This document shows positions 35,316 to 48,100 of a stretch of 64,000 nt of DNA, in pieces; positions within the stretch are counted from its first letter, which is position 1; each line of letters opens with the position of its first letter. Origin of the DNA: Rhizophagus irregularis (taxonomy: Eukaryota > Glomeromycota > Glomeromycetes > Glomerales > Glomeraceae); assembly GCF_026210795.1 (NCBI RefSeq), contig NC_089446.1, forward strand, positions 496,001 through 560,000. Direction: 5' to 3'. The notes below the pieces were generated by a model. That model did not search any database. It was not told the DNA's origin and was given only the letters and a program-made list of their open reading frames with translations. The position numbers and the translations under genes were made by a program.

Positions 35316-38300
35316 AGCACAGACATTTATGTCCATGATTTTTGTTATACTTATAATAATCTTTGTAAAGCACAGACATTTATGTCTGTAATATTTATTA
35401 TGCTTATCCTTTGTCTTATGATAGATAACCTTTGTCAAGCATAAACATTATTTATGTCCATGATTTTTGATTTTTTGCACCCATCCATCCAGTATTTTAA
35501 TTATAAATAAGACAATTTTATAATTTTTGACTGCATATTCATTTACCAACTTCATTAATAAATATTTTATATCACCTTATAACTATAAAAAAGGCAATTT
35601 TTTTTCAAGTTTTACACATTAATTTGGCCAGGTTTAAAATAATTTTGCACAGCAAAATTTGTCAGAATTATTTGGCCAGAATTATAATATAGATATAAAT
35701 GTCCAGTTTGCAAATTTGGCCAGAATTATAAAATGGACATAAATGTCTGGTTTGCAAATTTGACTAGAATTATAAAAATGAACAGTTTTTGTAAATTTGG
35801 CCGGCATTATGAATATAGATATTTTAATCCTTATAGAAAGTTTTTGTGCTAAATTTATACCAAATGGACTCAGTTTAAAATTAGCTCAAATTTATGCAAA
35901 AAAATAATCCAAATTTAGTTTATAAGGTAACTTATCATAATCCAGTGATCATAGAAAAATAAATTATAGCTTGTTAGCTTTGTCTCATCAAGATAAGTTA
36001 AATGGTTAAATAGTGGTTTCTATCATCAATAGATGGGAAGTTATTGAATGCATTTAGAATTATTTAAGAATACAAAAAAATTCTTTCAAAAAAATGTTAA
36101 TATCTTATTATTTATTATTAATCCTAAAGGTATAAATCCACCATTTAATACATCTCAATACAATCCAATAAGCTGTATACTATCTTTTTACAATCACTTA
36201 ATGGCAAGTCAATGCAATTTAACTTTTAGCAATTTGGTATATTTAACCAAAAAAAAATTATTTTTATTGTATCTAGATAATCATTAAAAATTAGACATAT
36301 AAAAAGATATTTATATTGTTTTTATTATTTATTTGACATATGAAAGTATATATGTGATATCATGTTTTATAAACATTATATGAAAATTTTGTAAAAATTT
36401 ATAATTGATATGATAATTTACCAATTACTATAATTTTATTATTAAGTTTACTTTAATATAATATATTTATATTACATTATAAATTTATAGTAAAGAAAAT
36501 GTATAAAACTTTACCAATTATTATAATTTATTATTTTAATTGCTATAAAGTTTATTTATATTATTATATAAGTCAGTATATCTATGAAAGTTATATAAAC
36601 ATATTTGTTTAATGCAATTTAACATTTAAAAATAATTTGTTTTTATTTATTAATATTAAATATAAATTACTTAAAAATTGCCAGAATATTAGATCCTTTA
36701 ATTATTTTTTAAAAATTATCTATTAAATAAAATATTGATTTTTTTTTGTTTTTTATTTACTCTTTTTATTAGATCTAAAAATTGTCAAAATATTTAATTA
36801 TTAATACATTATATATGCATAAAAGTTATATAAACCTATTTAATGTAATTTAACAATTAACATTGATTTTATTTTGATTTTATTTATTTTTTTATTTAAT
36901 TCAAATTATTTTAAAAATTGTTAAAAAATTAAATGACTTGGCTCTTTTAATTATTAATATATTACATTTCTATTAGAAGTTAAATAAACATACCTATTTA
37001 ATGTAATTAGTATTTATAAATTATTTATTTATTTATTATTAAACACAATTTATTTTAAATATTGTTAGAAGAATTTTTCTATCATCAGGGTGATCACTAG
37101 TAACTGAAATTATGATGATTGAAGTTAGAAATTGGATCAACAAAATTATTTATTAAAAAAAAAAATTTGGGATTTACGAAAAAATGTACTAATAACATTT
37201 CTGTAACAATTACTGCAATATTTGCAAATCTAATTTTAATAATTTTGTTGATCCAATTTCTAACAATATTTAAAATAATTTGTATCTAATAATAAATAAA
37301 TAAATAAAAACAGAACAAAAATTAAGTTTTATATTAATAAGATAATTTTTAAATACTAAATTACATTAAATAGGTATGTTTATCTAACTTCCATAAATAT
37401 TTAATATACAAATAATTAAAAAAATCAAATCATTTAATTTTCTAATAATTTTTAAAATAAATTATAGTATCTAATTAGAAAAAAAAATAAAATCAAAAAA
37501 AAAATCAATGGCCTATTGATAAATAATTTTTTAATTGCTAAATTACATTAAATAGGTATGTTTATATAACTTCTATGCATATGTAATGTACTAATAATTA
37601 AAGAATCTAATTTTTTAACAATTTTAGAATAATTTGCATCTAATAAAAGAGGGAGATAAAATGAAAAAATTAATATTTTATTTAATAAATAATTTTAAAT
37701 ACTAAATTATATTAAATACTAATATGTTTATGTAACTTCTATATATTTTAATTTACTATTTAATTGAATTAAATATTAGATATATTTATGTAATTACTAC
37801 ATATATTTAATATACTAATGACTAATCATTAAAAGATCCAATTTTCTGACAATTTTTAAATAATTGGCATCTAATAGTAAAAAAAATAAAAAATTAAAAA
37901 ATCAATATTTTTTTCAATAAACCAATTTTTAAATTCTAAATTCAAAACAAATAGTATATCTTTACTATAACTTATATAATAGTATATGTAATGAATTGAA
38001 TAATTAATTGTTGAATTATATTAAAAAATCTTTATAGTAATTAAAATAATAAATTATAATAATTGATATAATATAATTTATAAGTTTATTTATATATCTT
38101 CCTTATAAATTCTTAATGTGATATATATATGTTAACTTCCATAAATATGTAATGTATTATTTTATAACAATTAAAAATGAATTATAGTAATTGTTAATAT
38201 TATATCAATTATAAATTTTGTAAATTTTCTTTACAAAATTTACATAATATTTATAAAACACAATGTTTATATATCTTTATATTTCAAATAAATAATAAAA

Positions 38301-40570
38301 TAATATCTAGTATATCTTTTTTATTGAATATATTGAATATCAAAATACAATAAAAAAAAATGTCTATTATTTGGTTAAATACACTAAAATGCTAAAAGCT
38401 AACTTGGCATTAAGTAATTACAGAAAGATAAAATATAACTTGTTGGATTATTTTTTGAGATATCTTAAATGGTGGTAGTTTCATATCTTTAGAATTAATA
38501 AATAATAAGATATTAACATTATTTATTGAAAGAATTTTTTATATTCTTAAATGCTAATAACTTTTTATTTAATGATAAGGCTACACAAATTCAAATTTTC
38601 AGTTTACTTCATCCAGCTGGGTCACTTTTTCAAATTTCAATAAAAAAAAGTTAATATATAAAAAATTTATCATGTGATCAGGACGTAATTTTATTGGCAG
38701 GTAAGTTTATCATGCGGCTGAGAACTTCTAGAGCAAAAATAAATTCCTCCTTTCTAAAAGTCAACCAATCAAATGTCACAATTATATATATAAACTTTTT
38801 TTACTAATAAACAATAAACCTGGGTCTCTGGGTTGATTTTAAATTTCAATGTTACGTGAACCGAAAAATTGAATTTGTGTGGCCTAATAGAAATATGAAA
38901 TTGCCACATTACCACCATTTAATATATCTTAATAAGATAAAGCTAACAAGCTATAATTTATTTATTTATGATCACTGGATGATTAGTTAAAATATTTATG
39001 TTCATAATGCTGGCCAAATTTACAAAATGTACATAAATGTCTGTTTTTATAATTCTGGTCAAATTTGCAAACCAGACTTTATGTCCATTTTATAATTCTG
39101 GCCAAATAATTTTGGCCAAATTTTGCTGTGCAAAATTATTTTGAACCTGGTCAAATTAATGTGTAAACTTGAAAAAAAATTGCCTTTTTTATAGTTATAA
39201 GGTGATATAAAATATTTATTAATAAAGTTGGTAAATGAATATGCAGTCAAAAATTATAAAATTGCCTTATTTATAATTAAAATACTTGGTTACTTTTATT
39301 CTTAATTTTAATTTTATTGGTAATATAATATCTAATGTTTGATCAGACTGGCCTGGAGCTGGAAGTATCATTCATAGAATATTTGTGATTATTATGTAAT
39401 CCAAATATATTCTAATAAAATGGTACATGATTCAACATTTAAAAAAAAAAATAAAAATAATTAAAATACTGGATGGTGGGTGCAAAAAATCAAAAATCAT
39501 GGATATAAATAATGTCTGTGTTTGACAAAGGTTATTATAAGACAAAGGATAAGCATAATAAATATTACAGACATAAATGTCTGTGCTTTACAAAGATTAT
39601 CATAAATATAACAAAAATCATAGACATAAATGTCTGTGCTTGACAAAGGTTATCACAAATATCATGGACATAAATGTCTGTGCTTGACAAAGGATATCAC
39701 AAATATCATGGACATAAATGTCTGTGCTTGACAAAGGTTATCATAAATATCACAGACATAAATGTCCGTACCTGACAAGTAGTATCATCATGAGCAATTG
39801 ACAACAAATATCATGGTCATATCTGACAAGGAGCATCATTAACAAATGTCACGAACATAAATGTCCGTATCTGACAAGTAGTATCATCATGAGCAATTGA
39901 CAACAAATATCATGGTCGTATATGACAAGGAGCATTATCAACAAATATTACGGACATAAATGTCCGTACCTGACAAGAGGTATCATCATGAGCAATTGAC
40001 AACAAATATCATGGTCGTATATGACAAGGAGCATCATCAATAAATATCACGGACATAAATGTCTGTACCTGATAAGGGGTATCATCATGAGCAATTGACA
40101 ACAAATATCATGGCCATATCTGACAAGGAGCATCATCAACAAATATCACAGACATGAATGTCCGTACCTGACAAGGAGCATCATTATGAGCAATTGACAA
40201 CAAATATCATGGTCGTATTTGACAAGGAGCATCATCAACAAATATCACAGACATAAATGTCCGTACCTGACAAGGAGTATCATCATAAGCAATTGACAAC
40301 AAATATCATGGTCGTATATGACAAGGAGCATCATCAACAAATATCACGGACATAAATGTCCGTATATGACTATAAGTGAGTATAATAATATATTGTTGGA
40401 TTAAATTAATTAGCATGATTAGTTTCTATGACACAGCATGACAAGTCAAAGTATATCACGAACATGAGTTAAAACCATGGGCAGACCACGAAGGATATAA
40501 CCTAGACACTTGAGATATGAAATGTAAGGTTAGAACCTTTGTCGATCGGTTGAATGGGGTGTAATATTCG

Positions 40571-40725
40571 TGGTCCAATGAATATATGCAAGCATATGAA
40601 CTTTTCCTTCAAATTCATATGTTAAATAATATTCAATATTCCCGTAAAATTTTTGTAATATAAATTCAGGAGGTCTTTTTAGATAAGCTGCCCATTTATC
40701 TACTTCCATGATAGCCTATCAATAA
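40571..40725 (-). other. Exon fragment of second Plavaka transposase, right of the foldback element
   Basis: Reads IMEVDKWAAYLKRPPEF and then LAYIHWTTNI up to the insertion point. It is listed separately because the rest of this exon lies 7.9 kb to the left. It is part of the pseudogene at 32495-41934. Confidence 0.65.
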
Positions 40726-42206
40726 TATTTTATTAATATTTAATTAAAAAAGAATTACATTTGTTTATAAATACATACCAAAACTGAATAATTAGTTCGA
40801 GCCCAATCTTTATTCTTTTTAATCCATTTTGAGCCAATGAAATGTCCATCCTTTGTAAGTAAACGTCCAAATTTTGTACCATACATTGAAAGGTTCTATA
40901 ATAGCAGTTAAAATGTTAAATATTACCTATTTATTTATTAAAATAAAATAAAATAATACTATGCCTTAACTTAAGTCTGTAATTTTTAACATTATAATAA
41001 ACAGAAAAATGCTCTTTAATTTTTTTTAATTCTAATTGACTGAGTTTATAATTTACTGATGGATAATAAAACTCTTCATTAACACCATCTTGAGAAAATA
41101 CATTCCTTTTTTCATTCTTATTAATCTGTTGAGAAGAAAAAATTTTTGTATGAATAGTTTGATAAAATTGTAAATAATTGAATAGTTCCCAAATATAAAT
41201 ATTATTGATAATATTTTTATAAGGGTGGAATCTTGATCGGGCTAAAGGAACAAGCATTCCACATACTCGTTCCATGGGAAACTGCCAAGTAGCCAAGCAT
41301 GGGCCAGTATTTTCAATACTATCAGCTGTGTGTAGTATATTGTGAAAACACAGCTTCATAGTACTAATACGTTCTTCTTTACCACAATAATACTCTCTAA
41401 TAAAAAAAATTTTTTTTAGTAAAAAGATATTATAAAATTACATTAAATAATATATTTACATACCTTTCATAATAGATATAAAAAGAATAAAACAAAAATC
41501 AAATATTTTTTATATCTTGTGATGTTAACACTAATTTATTACACAAACGTACAGCTTTAACAAAATTAGCCCATCCTTCATAGTTTCTTATTGGCATTCT
41601 ATCTTTTAGAAGAGGTAAAGAATATAATGTAATCCATGTAAACCATTCTTCAGCCTTATATCCATTATAATAAAGTACTATATTGCGTGGTGGGCGTCCC
41701 AAATAAGCTGGAATTGTTTTCCGAACATTATTCATATTATTCCCAATTTCATTCCATATAGCTTTGTCAAGAACATAATCTTTATTATCTTCATAACCCT
41801 TTTGAAAGAAATTTCCAGTCCAAAGCTTGAATATATAACCAGCTATATTTTCATATATAAGGTGCATGAAATCAAGTGGAAAAGAATTTGGAAAATTTGT
41901 TGCATCTAAATCAAATAATACACTATGCCCTTTCCTATTATTTAAAAATGAATAATTAAAGAAGATTTTAATAAATGTATATATATAACAATCTCTAAGT
42001 ATACTCTATAGTCACTCCCGTTATAGTCACATTCTACTATATAGTCACACCAGTTGAATGTTCAAAATACTTTATTATTAAAAACTATCCTATATAGTCA
42101 CAATCTATCTATAGTCACTATCACACCTATCCTCAAAAATCTTATATTAAAAAGAACTGTTTATAATCACAGTTACTGTATATAAAGAATATATTAAATA
42201 ACTTGG

Positions 42207-42800
42207 CATCTAATAATCGTACAGAGATGTATCATAGCTTGTTAGAATTGTCTCACTGAGATGAATCGAATGGTGGTATTTTATCCTTTTGCGATCACTG
42301 GCTGATGAGTTATTCAACAAAATGTTAAACATCGGCATTATAATATTTCTTGATTTACGTTTACTGCGCCATTTAACATTTTGCTAAATTTCTCGGTACC
42401 TAGTGATTGTAAAAAGACGATTTATAGCTCGTTGGAATCGCTTCATCGAGACGAATCGAATGGTGGTAAGCTCATCTCTCTGTGATCAATATTGACGGAG
42501 TTATTACTTAAAAACCATTTAATATTTTTTAATTTCGGAAATTGATCTAGTGATTGGATTTCGATGTATTTTATACCATTAGATTCGTCTCATTAAGACG
42601 AATCGAATGGTAGTAAGATCGTCTTTCTAGGATCAATTTTGGCAGAGTTATTACACAAAAACCATTAATATTTTTTTAATTTCGGAAATTAATCTAGTGA
42701 TTGGATTTCGACGTATTTTATACCATTAGAACCGTCTCATCAAGACGAATCGAATGGCGGTAAGATCATCTCTCTACGATTAATATTGGCGAAGTTACGA
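42207..42800. repeat. Tandem array inside the mariner-like element
   Basis: GACGAATCGAATGGTGGTAAG-type phrases at about 42260, 42452, 42596 and 42743, each preceded by GTCTCATCGA and followed by a variant of ATCTCTCTGTGATCAATATTGG. The last two units are most alike. Confidence 0.75.
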
Positions 42801-43061
42801 TATAATAAAGTTTTAAGTATAATTCTGGCTAAAATTATGTTAATTTTTGGCCGGAATTATGATATACAAATATAAGAAATTTTTTATATAGTCACATCTC
42901 TTCATAATCACCAAATATGAGGATCATCGCAACTCTTTCCTGAATTTTTGAAAATACTAATAAAATTTATTTTTGAAATTTTCGTTCAAAAATTTCTAAG
43001 TGCTCGTTCAAAATATACTAATACTTCCACAGTTGCTTTCCTCTTTACTGAGCTTTATACT

Positions 43062-44885
43062 ATGTCTACACCTCCAGCTCCCTCTGTTATTAACCCGGAT
43101 ATTCCACCACCACCGCGTCCTATTGCTTCTGCTCCCTCTGGAGACCGACCTTTGTCTCCCACTAGTACCGCTGGCGCGCCTAACAAACGTTCACGCGTTG
43201 TCTCTGATGACGCTATGAATGTTGATATAACTTCACCTTCTGCTTCAGCTCCCAACCTTATCTCTACCGCTCCCTCTGGCCTTCCTGTCAACAAAGTCCA
43301 AGTAATTACCTCCTCTCAAAACACTATCACTTCGGTTGAAACTGTTGACGCTTCTATCCATGCTCCCTCCAATATTGATGGCAAAGGCAAAGCTGTTGCC
43401 TTTGATATCCCAGAACGCCAGCCTTCTCCCGATGGTAACGCTGCTGCTATCAAATCCGCACCCTCTCGTTATCATGCTGCGGCCTATCTACGCGACGCGC
43501 CTGACGCGTTCAAAGCTAAATTTACCACCAATCGTTCCATGTGTGACGAAGTGGATTGTTCACTCTCCCGATATCCTTCCTATGGAGCCCGCGCACGTTG
43601 TGATGGATCAGGCGATAACAAAAAGATCCTTGTCTTCTTTAATGATCAGCATGATTATACCGATTGTGTCAGCTCTCCACGTGCAGATCTCCTTAATTTA
43701 GTCTTTACTCATTATTCCCCTGCAGATGCCAAACTCAATGACGAAGCGAAATCTTTGTTTGTTACTGACATTCCCCTTTTCCTCAACGAGACGCAAGTCC
43801 GCCAGGCATTTTCCCGATATGGCACTGTGATTAAATGCAAACTCACCCCTAAAAAACATTACTACAATGGTCATATCCAATTTTCCTCCGCGGATGCAAT
43901 TACCCAATTCAACGATATTTGGGCGATCATTTGCCTTGGTAATTCTTTACGTGTCTGCCCGGCATCCTTTTCGAAATCCCAACGTGACAGCCGCAGAGAA
44001 CATGTCGCTATCCTTGCCGGCATTCCAAAAAATATTAAAGAGGCCGACCTTCTTGATATTGCTAGCCAAGTTAATGCCAAAGCCCTTAACGTCCCACTAT
44101 CTATTAACTCTTACAAGCCCAAACCCTACGCATACTTGAACTTTTCTTCATTTGATACTCTCGAGGCTGCGAAAGAAATGACCGTAGCTTTCCGCGGCAA
44201 AGGTTTAACTTGGCACCCTCCTAACGAAGCTCACACTTTATGTCATGTCTGCGGACATTCGGGTTGCTCTCCTTCTGTATGTAGCCCTCGCCCTACACGA
44301 AAAGTGGATGATCGCCTTAACAAACTTTACTCTCGCTTCAATGCTGGCCCTAGACGAGGCCGACAGGACTCACGACAATCACGTGACAATTCTAATTCCC
44401 GATCAAGATCGCGTTCTAATTCTCGATCTCGCAATAATAATTCCTCTTCATCCCGCTCTAACAACAGCAATAATAATTCTAACACTTCTCGTCCTAATAC
44501 TCCTCGAAGTAGTAACCGGACTAACAATAATAATAATAATCCCAGGAACAATGAAAATTCTTCCGGACTTACTCAACCTCCGCACAAACCTCATCCTATT
44601 ATTTCCACAACACCTACTTCTTCATCTGAAAATCCTGCCCCTACGCTTCCTCAACATATTATTGATGAATTAAAGGCGCAGATTAAAGAGATCGCTAACA
44701 CCCTCCATACTCTTGAGGAAACTGTCTCTTGGATGAATGATACTCTCACATCCCATGAATATAGGCTATCTGAGCTTGAATCAGCAATGAATTATGACAA
44801 CCCTGGTGACTCTGATTTGTATCCGCCTCGTGATGATCATGAAAATCAAGATCATTCTTATAATAATGGATGGTTCAACTCATGA
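43062..44885 (+). CDS. LINE ORF1, RNA-binding protein
   Basis: 607 residues from the first ATG in frame (MSTPPAPSVINPDIPPPP); the open frame extends further upstream without an ATG. It starts with a Pro/Ser-rich leader. About residues 230-300 form an RRM (RNP2 SLFVTDIPLF, RNP1 YYNGHIQF). A second RRM-like stretch follows at about 312-375 (HVAILAGIPKN, PYAYLNF). About 393-406 is a Cys cluster CHVCGHSGCSPSVC. Then comes an SR/Asn-rich tract and a C-terminal helical segment (LKAQIKEIANTLHTLEETVSW). It would coat LINE RNA as the chaperone of the retrotransposition particle. The stop overlaps downstream starts. Confidence 0.8.
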   Translation: MSTPPAPSVINPDIPPPPRPIASAPSGDRPLSPTSTAGAPNKRSRVVSDDAMNVDITSPSASAPNLISTAPSGLPVNKVQVITSSQNTITSVETVDASIHAPSNIDGKGKAVAFDIPERQPSPDGNAAAIKSAPSRYHAAAYLRDAPDAFKAKFTTNRSMCDEVDCSLSRYPSYGARARCDGSGDNKKILVFFNDQHDYTDCVSSPRADLLNLVFTHYSPADAKLNDEAKSLFVTDIPLFLNETQVRQAFSRYGTVIKCKLTPKKHYYNGHIQFSSADAITQFNDIWAIICLGNSLRVCPASFSKSQRDSRREHVAILAGIPKNIKEADLLDIASQVNAKALNVPLSINSYKPKPYAYLNFSSFDTLEAAKEMTVAFRGKGLTWHPPNEAHTLCHVCGHSGCSPSVCSPRPTRKVDDRLNKLYSRFNAGPRRGRQDSRQSRDNSNSRSRSRSNSRSRNNNSSSSRSNNSNNNSNTSRPNTPRSSNRTNNNNNNPRNNENSSGLTQPPHKPHPIISTTPTSSSENPAPTLPQHIIDELKAQIKEIANTLHTLEETVSWMNDTLTSHEYRLSELESAMNYDNPGDSDLYPPRDDHENQDHSYNNGWFNS

Positions 44886-45174
44886 CACAAATTCTGGATT
44901 CAACCTTCCTCCCCATACTTCCTCTTCTCTTATGGACGTTTCTCCTGATGCTTCCTTCTCAGCTTTGGATCCTAACTCCGTCCTATCAAAACGACATGTC
45001 CCCTTACCTGTCTCCCGACCTACCAATATCACCCCCGACGCTAACACTTCTTGTTTACAATCAGAAATTTTTAATGTTACTACTACACAAAAGAATCTTT
45101 CTGCCCAACTTGGTTCAATTATGGAAAAATTGGACTCCTTCTCTCCTTCAAAACCCTTCCCTTCCAATGATTGA
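44866..45174 (+). CDS. Small overlapping LINE ORF (1b)
   Basis: 102 codons in the third frame, from ATG 17 bases before the end of ORF1 to TGA at 45172-45174. The protein (MDGSTHDTNSGFNLPPHTSS... QLGSIMEKLDSFSPSKP) has normal composition and a short C-terminal helix. The same stretch in the ORF2 frame is Leu-rich and unlike protein. It ends across ATG of ORF2 (ATGATTGA). It may be a separate product, or the tail of ORF1 displaced by a frameshift. Confidence 0.5.
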   Translation: MDGSTHDTNSGFNLPPHTSSSLMDVSPDASFSALDPNSVLSKRHVPLPVSRPTNITPDANTSCLQSEIFNVTTTQKNLSAQLGSIMEKLDSFSPSKPFPSND

Positions 45175-48100
45175 ACACCAATTTATATCGGGTGCATCAC
45201 AGGGATTTCACCCCCCTAATAGTGCGATTCCTGATAATAATAGTTCTAATAATCCCTCTTCCCCTTCTTTTTCTTCCCCTCTTATTAACTTTGGACAAAT
45301 CAATGTTAATGGTTTGTGCTCTCCGGTTAGACAATTACATTTGCTTAATTATTTTCTCCATTCTTCTTTTGGCGTTTTATCTTTAAATGATACTCGTCTT
45401 ACTTTCTCTGGTGCTAAATTTATTTATCAAAATGAACATTCCCTATATAATTTTAAGTCCTATTGGGCTCCCTCCCCTTCTAATTCACGGCCTCATGACG
45501 GTGTTGGTCTTTTACTTCGTCATCCTTTACATAAACATGTTCAGAAGATTGATCCTTGGAAAGGTCGTTTATTAAAACTAGATCTTTTTTTTCATCAAAC
45601 AAAAATTTCTATTATTTCTGTTTATATTCCTCCTTATCATTCTATTCATTACAAAGAACGTGATGCTATTTTTGCCCAACTTAATTTATGGCTTGATAAA
45701 GCCCGCTCCAATAACTATCACGTTGTCATCCTTGGTGATTTTAATGCAGATGAAATTTCACATTCACATCTTCCTCAACATCATTTAAAAATTTTACGAT
45801 CACTTTCTTCTCGATATTTTACGGATCATCAATCCCATATCTCTTCAATTTCAGGTCCTAGTCCTACCTTTTATTATCAGAATGGTTCTTCAAGACTTGA
45901 TTATATTTGGTCATCCCCTGGATTTCCTGCTCCTGGTCTTTTCTCTCAAGTTGAAACTTGTCCTAAGCTGAATGATAATCAATTTACTGATCACCGTGTA
46001 CTTATAACGGCCTTTGACTTTAGCTCATGTTTCGCTATTTTATCCAAAGCTCGATTAAAGCAGAAAAGTGAACAACGTACCATCTTTCTTTACAAGAACT
46101 TGAAAGAAAATACTTGGGACAAATTTTCCAATGAAGTAAACTCACGTCTTGAGTTATATTTGACCACACACCACCCTTCAGTATCTTCACTTTCAGCTCT
46201 TTCATTGGACAAACTCTGGCATGCTCTTAAACGTTCTATTCTTGGTGGTGCCATTGATTCTCTACCATTCCAACATGTATCCAATACTCATCACCATAAA
46301 TATTCTCCAGAACTTACAATGCTTATTGTTATCAACAAATTTTTGGATAGATTATTGTTCAAATTGACCACTTCTAGGTCTAGTCGTCCTGCTCAAATTT
46401 CACAAATGATTAATTCTTTACCTACACAATTAACTCTCCTTAAATCTCTTTTAAAAGATTATACTATACCTTCTTATAGTACGACACCAATTCCCACTTT
46501 TGTCAAATTTTTGCGTTCACAAAAAGCTTTGGTCTCTGCTTATCTTTCCACGCAATTTCATCAACATCGTGTGGATTCCATTGAATATTATACTGCTCTT
46601 AGAGATGAACATTTCTCTACGTCTCCGGGTTCCTTTATTTCTTCAGCCCTATCAGTGGAACATCGTTCTATCGTTCTTGATAGAGTTTTAGTTGTTATTG
46701 ACTCCAAACCCACATTACTTACTGATCCTTCAGATATCAAACAAGCTGCTATCAAACATTTCCAATCGGTTGTTACTCCTCCTTTGGTCCAGTATTCTTC
46801 TACGGATTCATTTCCTTTACGTTGGCAAAGAGCATACACTCCTCTTTCTGATATTGATTCGACATTATATAATTCGGTCATATCTCCTATTCTGGAAGAT
46901 GAATGGAAGAACACTCTCAATTCTATGCCTAATAATAAAGCCTCTGGTCCTTCCAAGATCTCTTATGAGATGCTCAAACATTTAACTGGCGAAGCTTTCA
47001 ATTTATCCCTTGTCTTAGCTAACACCTGTCTGATTCATGGTGATATTCCTGCTGATTGGCGTGAAGCGCTTGTTTATCCCATTCCAAAGCTTCATGAATT
47101 TGACGCCCAATTAAAGAATACGCGACCTATCACTTTATTGGAAACAGTACGAAAATGTGTGGTTAAGGTCGTTACAACTCGACTTTCAAAAATCCTAGCC
47201 GACAATCAAATACTCCAAGGTGGTAATTTTGCTGGATTACCAGGCGGTTCCACTGACATCCCTATTAAGATGCTTGATGCGATTATTCATCAACAACATT
47301 TTGACAAAACTGATGACCAAGAATTATGGATTGTTTCTCAGGACATTTCTAAGGCCTTTGACTCAATTGATTTAAACATGCTTAGACTAGCTCTCATCCG
47401 TCTGCATATACCGTCTTTGTTGATTAAATTTATCATCAACCTTTTTACAAGACGTAATAATAAAATCATTACCCATTATGGTGATACTTCTGGATATAGA
47501 GTTAGAATTGGTATTGACCAGGGTGAAATTATTTCTCCATTATTATGGGTTATTTACTTGGATCCTTTGCTTACCACACTTAATCGAGAAGCTTGTGATC
47601 CTTTTATTTTGAAATCTTCTGCATTATTGAATTATTCTCCAATTGAATATGAACAACATAATCTTCCTGTTTCGCATATTACATTTATGGACGACTCCAC
47701 TTTGATTGCTTCATCTAAACGAGGAATTGAAGATCGCCTTTCCATTACTGCTGAATTTTATACTTTAAATAATACTCAAGCAAATTCAGCTAAATATATC
47801 CTTCTTTCTTCTGAACAATTTTCTCAAACTATTGTGTTTGATTTATTTCCATCTTCTTTAATTACAACTCCTACCCTTACTTTAAAGGCATTAGCCTTAT
47901 CTACATCTTTTCGATTTTTAGGTGTTTGGTTTAATCTTTCGGCTTCTTCTCGTTTTGTTCACAACCAAACTGTTTCCATGGTCAAAGATATGGCTGCTTT
48001 ACTTAGTCCTAAAAAGCTTTTGGCACAACACGTGGCCTATCTTTATAATATTGTTTTACTTCCGAGGCTAGAATTTCGCCTACAATCCACATTATTTGCT

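Larger units (their letters stand above)
32658..40561. mobile_element. 7.9-kb foldback element (near-complete palindrome)
   Basis: Ends CACCCCATTCAACCG and CGGTTGAATGGGGTG, flanked by the 8-bp duplication TAATATTC (32650-32657, 40562-40569) within a transposase exon. The two arms are inverted copies for almost the entire length and meet near 37185 with a spacer of about 100 bases (GTTAGAAATTGGATCAACA mirrored near 37237). Outer arms (32830-34070 and 39500-40390) are tandem arrays of about 95-190-bp units carrying the palindrome GGACATAAATGTCC and CAATTGACAACAAATATCA. It has no coding capacity. Eight-base duplications occur in hAT and P-type elements; the superfamily is unresolved because the end does not fit YARNG. 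Confidence 0.82.
32495..41934 (-). pseudogene. Second Plavaka transposase, 5'-truncated and split
   Basis: Exons by homology to 25014-28278: 41934-41464, 41396-40971, 40895-40779 and 40725-40562, continuing at 32649-32495. Matches include FPLDFMHLIYENIAGYIFKLW (second catalytic acid), GRPPRNIVLYYNGYKAEEWF, WQFPMERVCGMLVPLARS and the C-terminal GAHEFIDAFAIDHCVGFF. The last exon is cut by the 7.9-kb palindrome, with an 8-bp duplication. Joining across it gives HWTTNIREDNVGLLSF without a frame change. An in-frame TGA lies at 41499-41501 and everything upstream of DFMH is missing, so it is dead. It diverges clearly from the intact copy and represents another subfamily. Confidence 0.75.

Noticed and set aside
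35196-35438. 80-codon minus-strand frame crossing 35316
   Set aside because: It crosses an element boundary and has no homology to anything else in the window.
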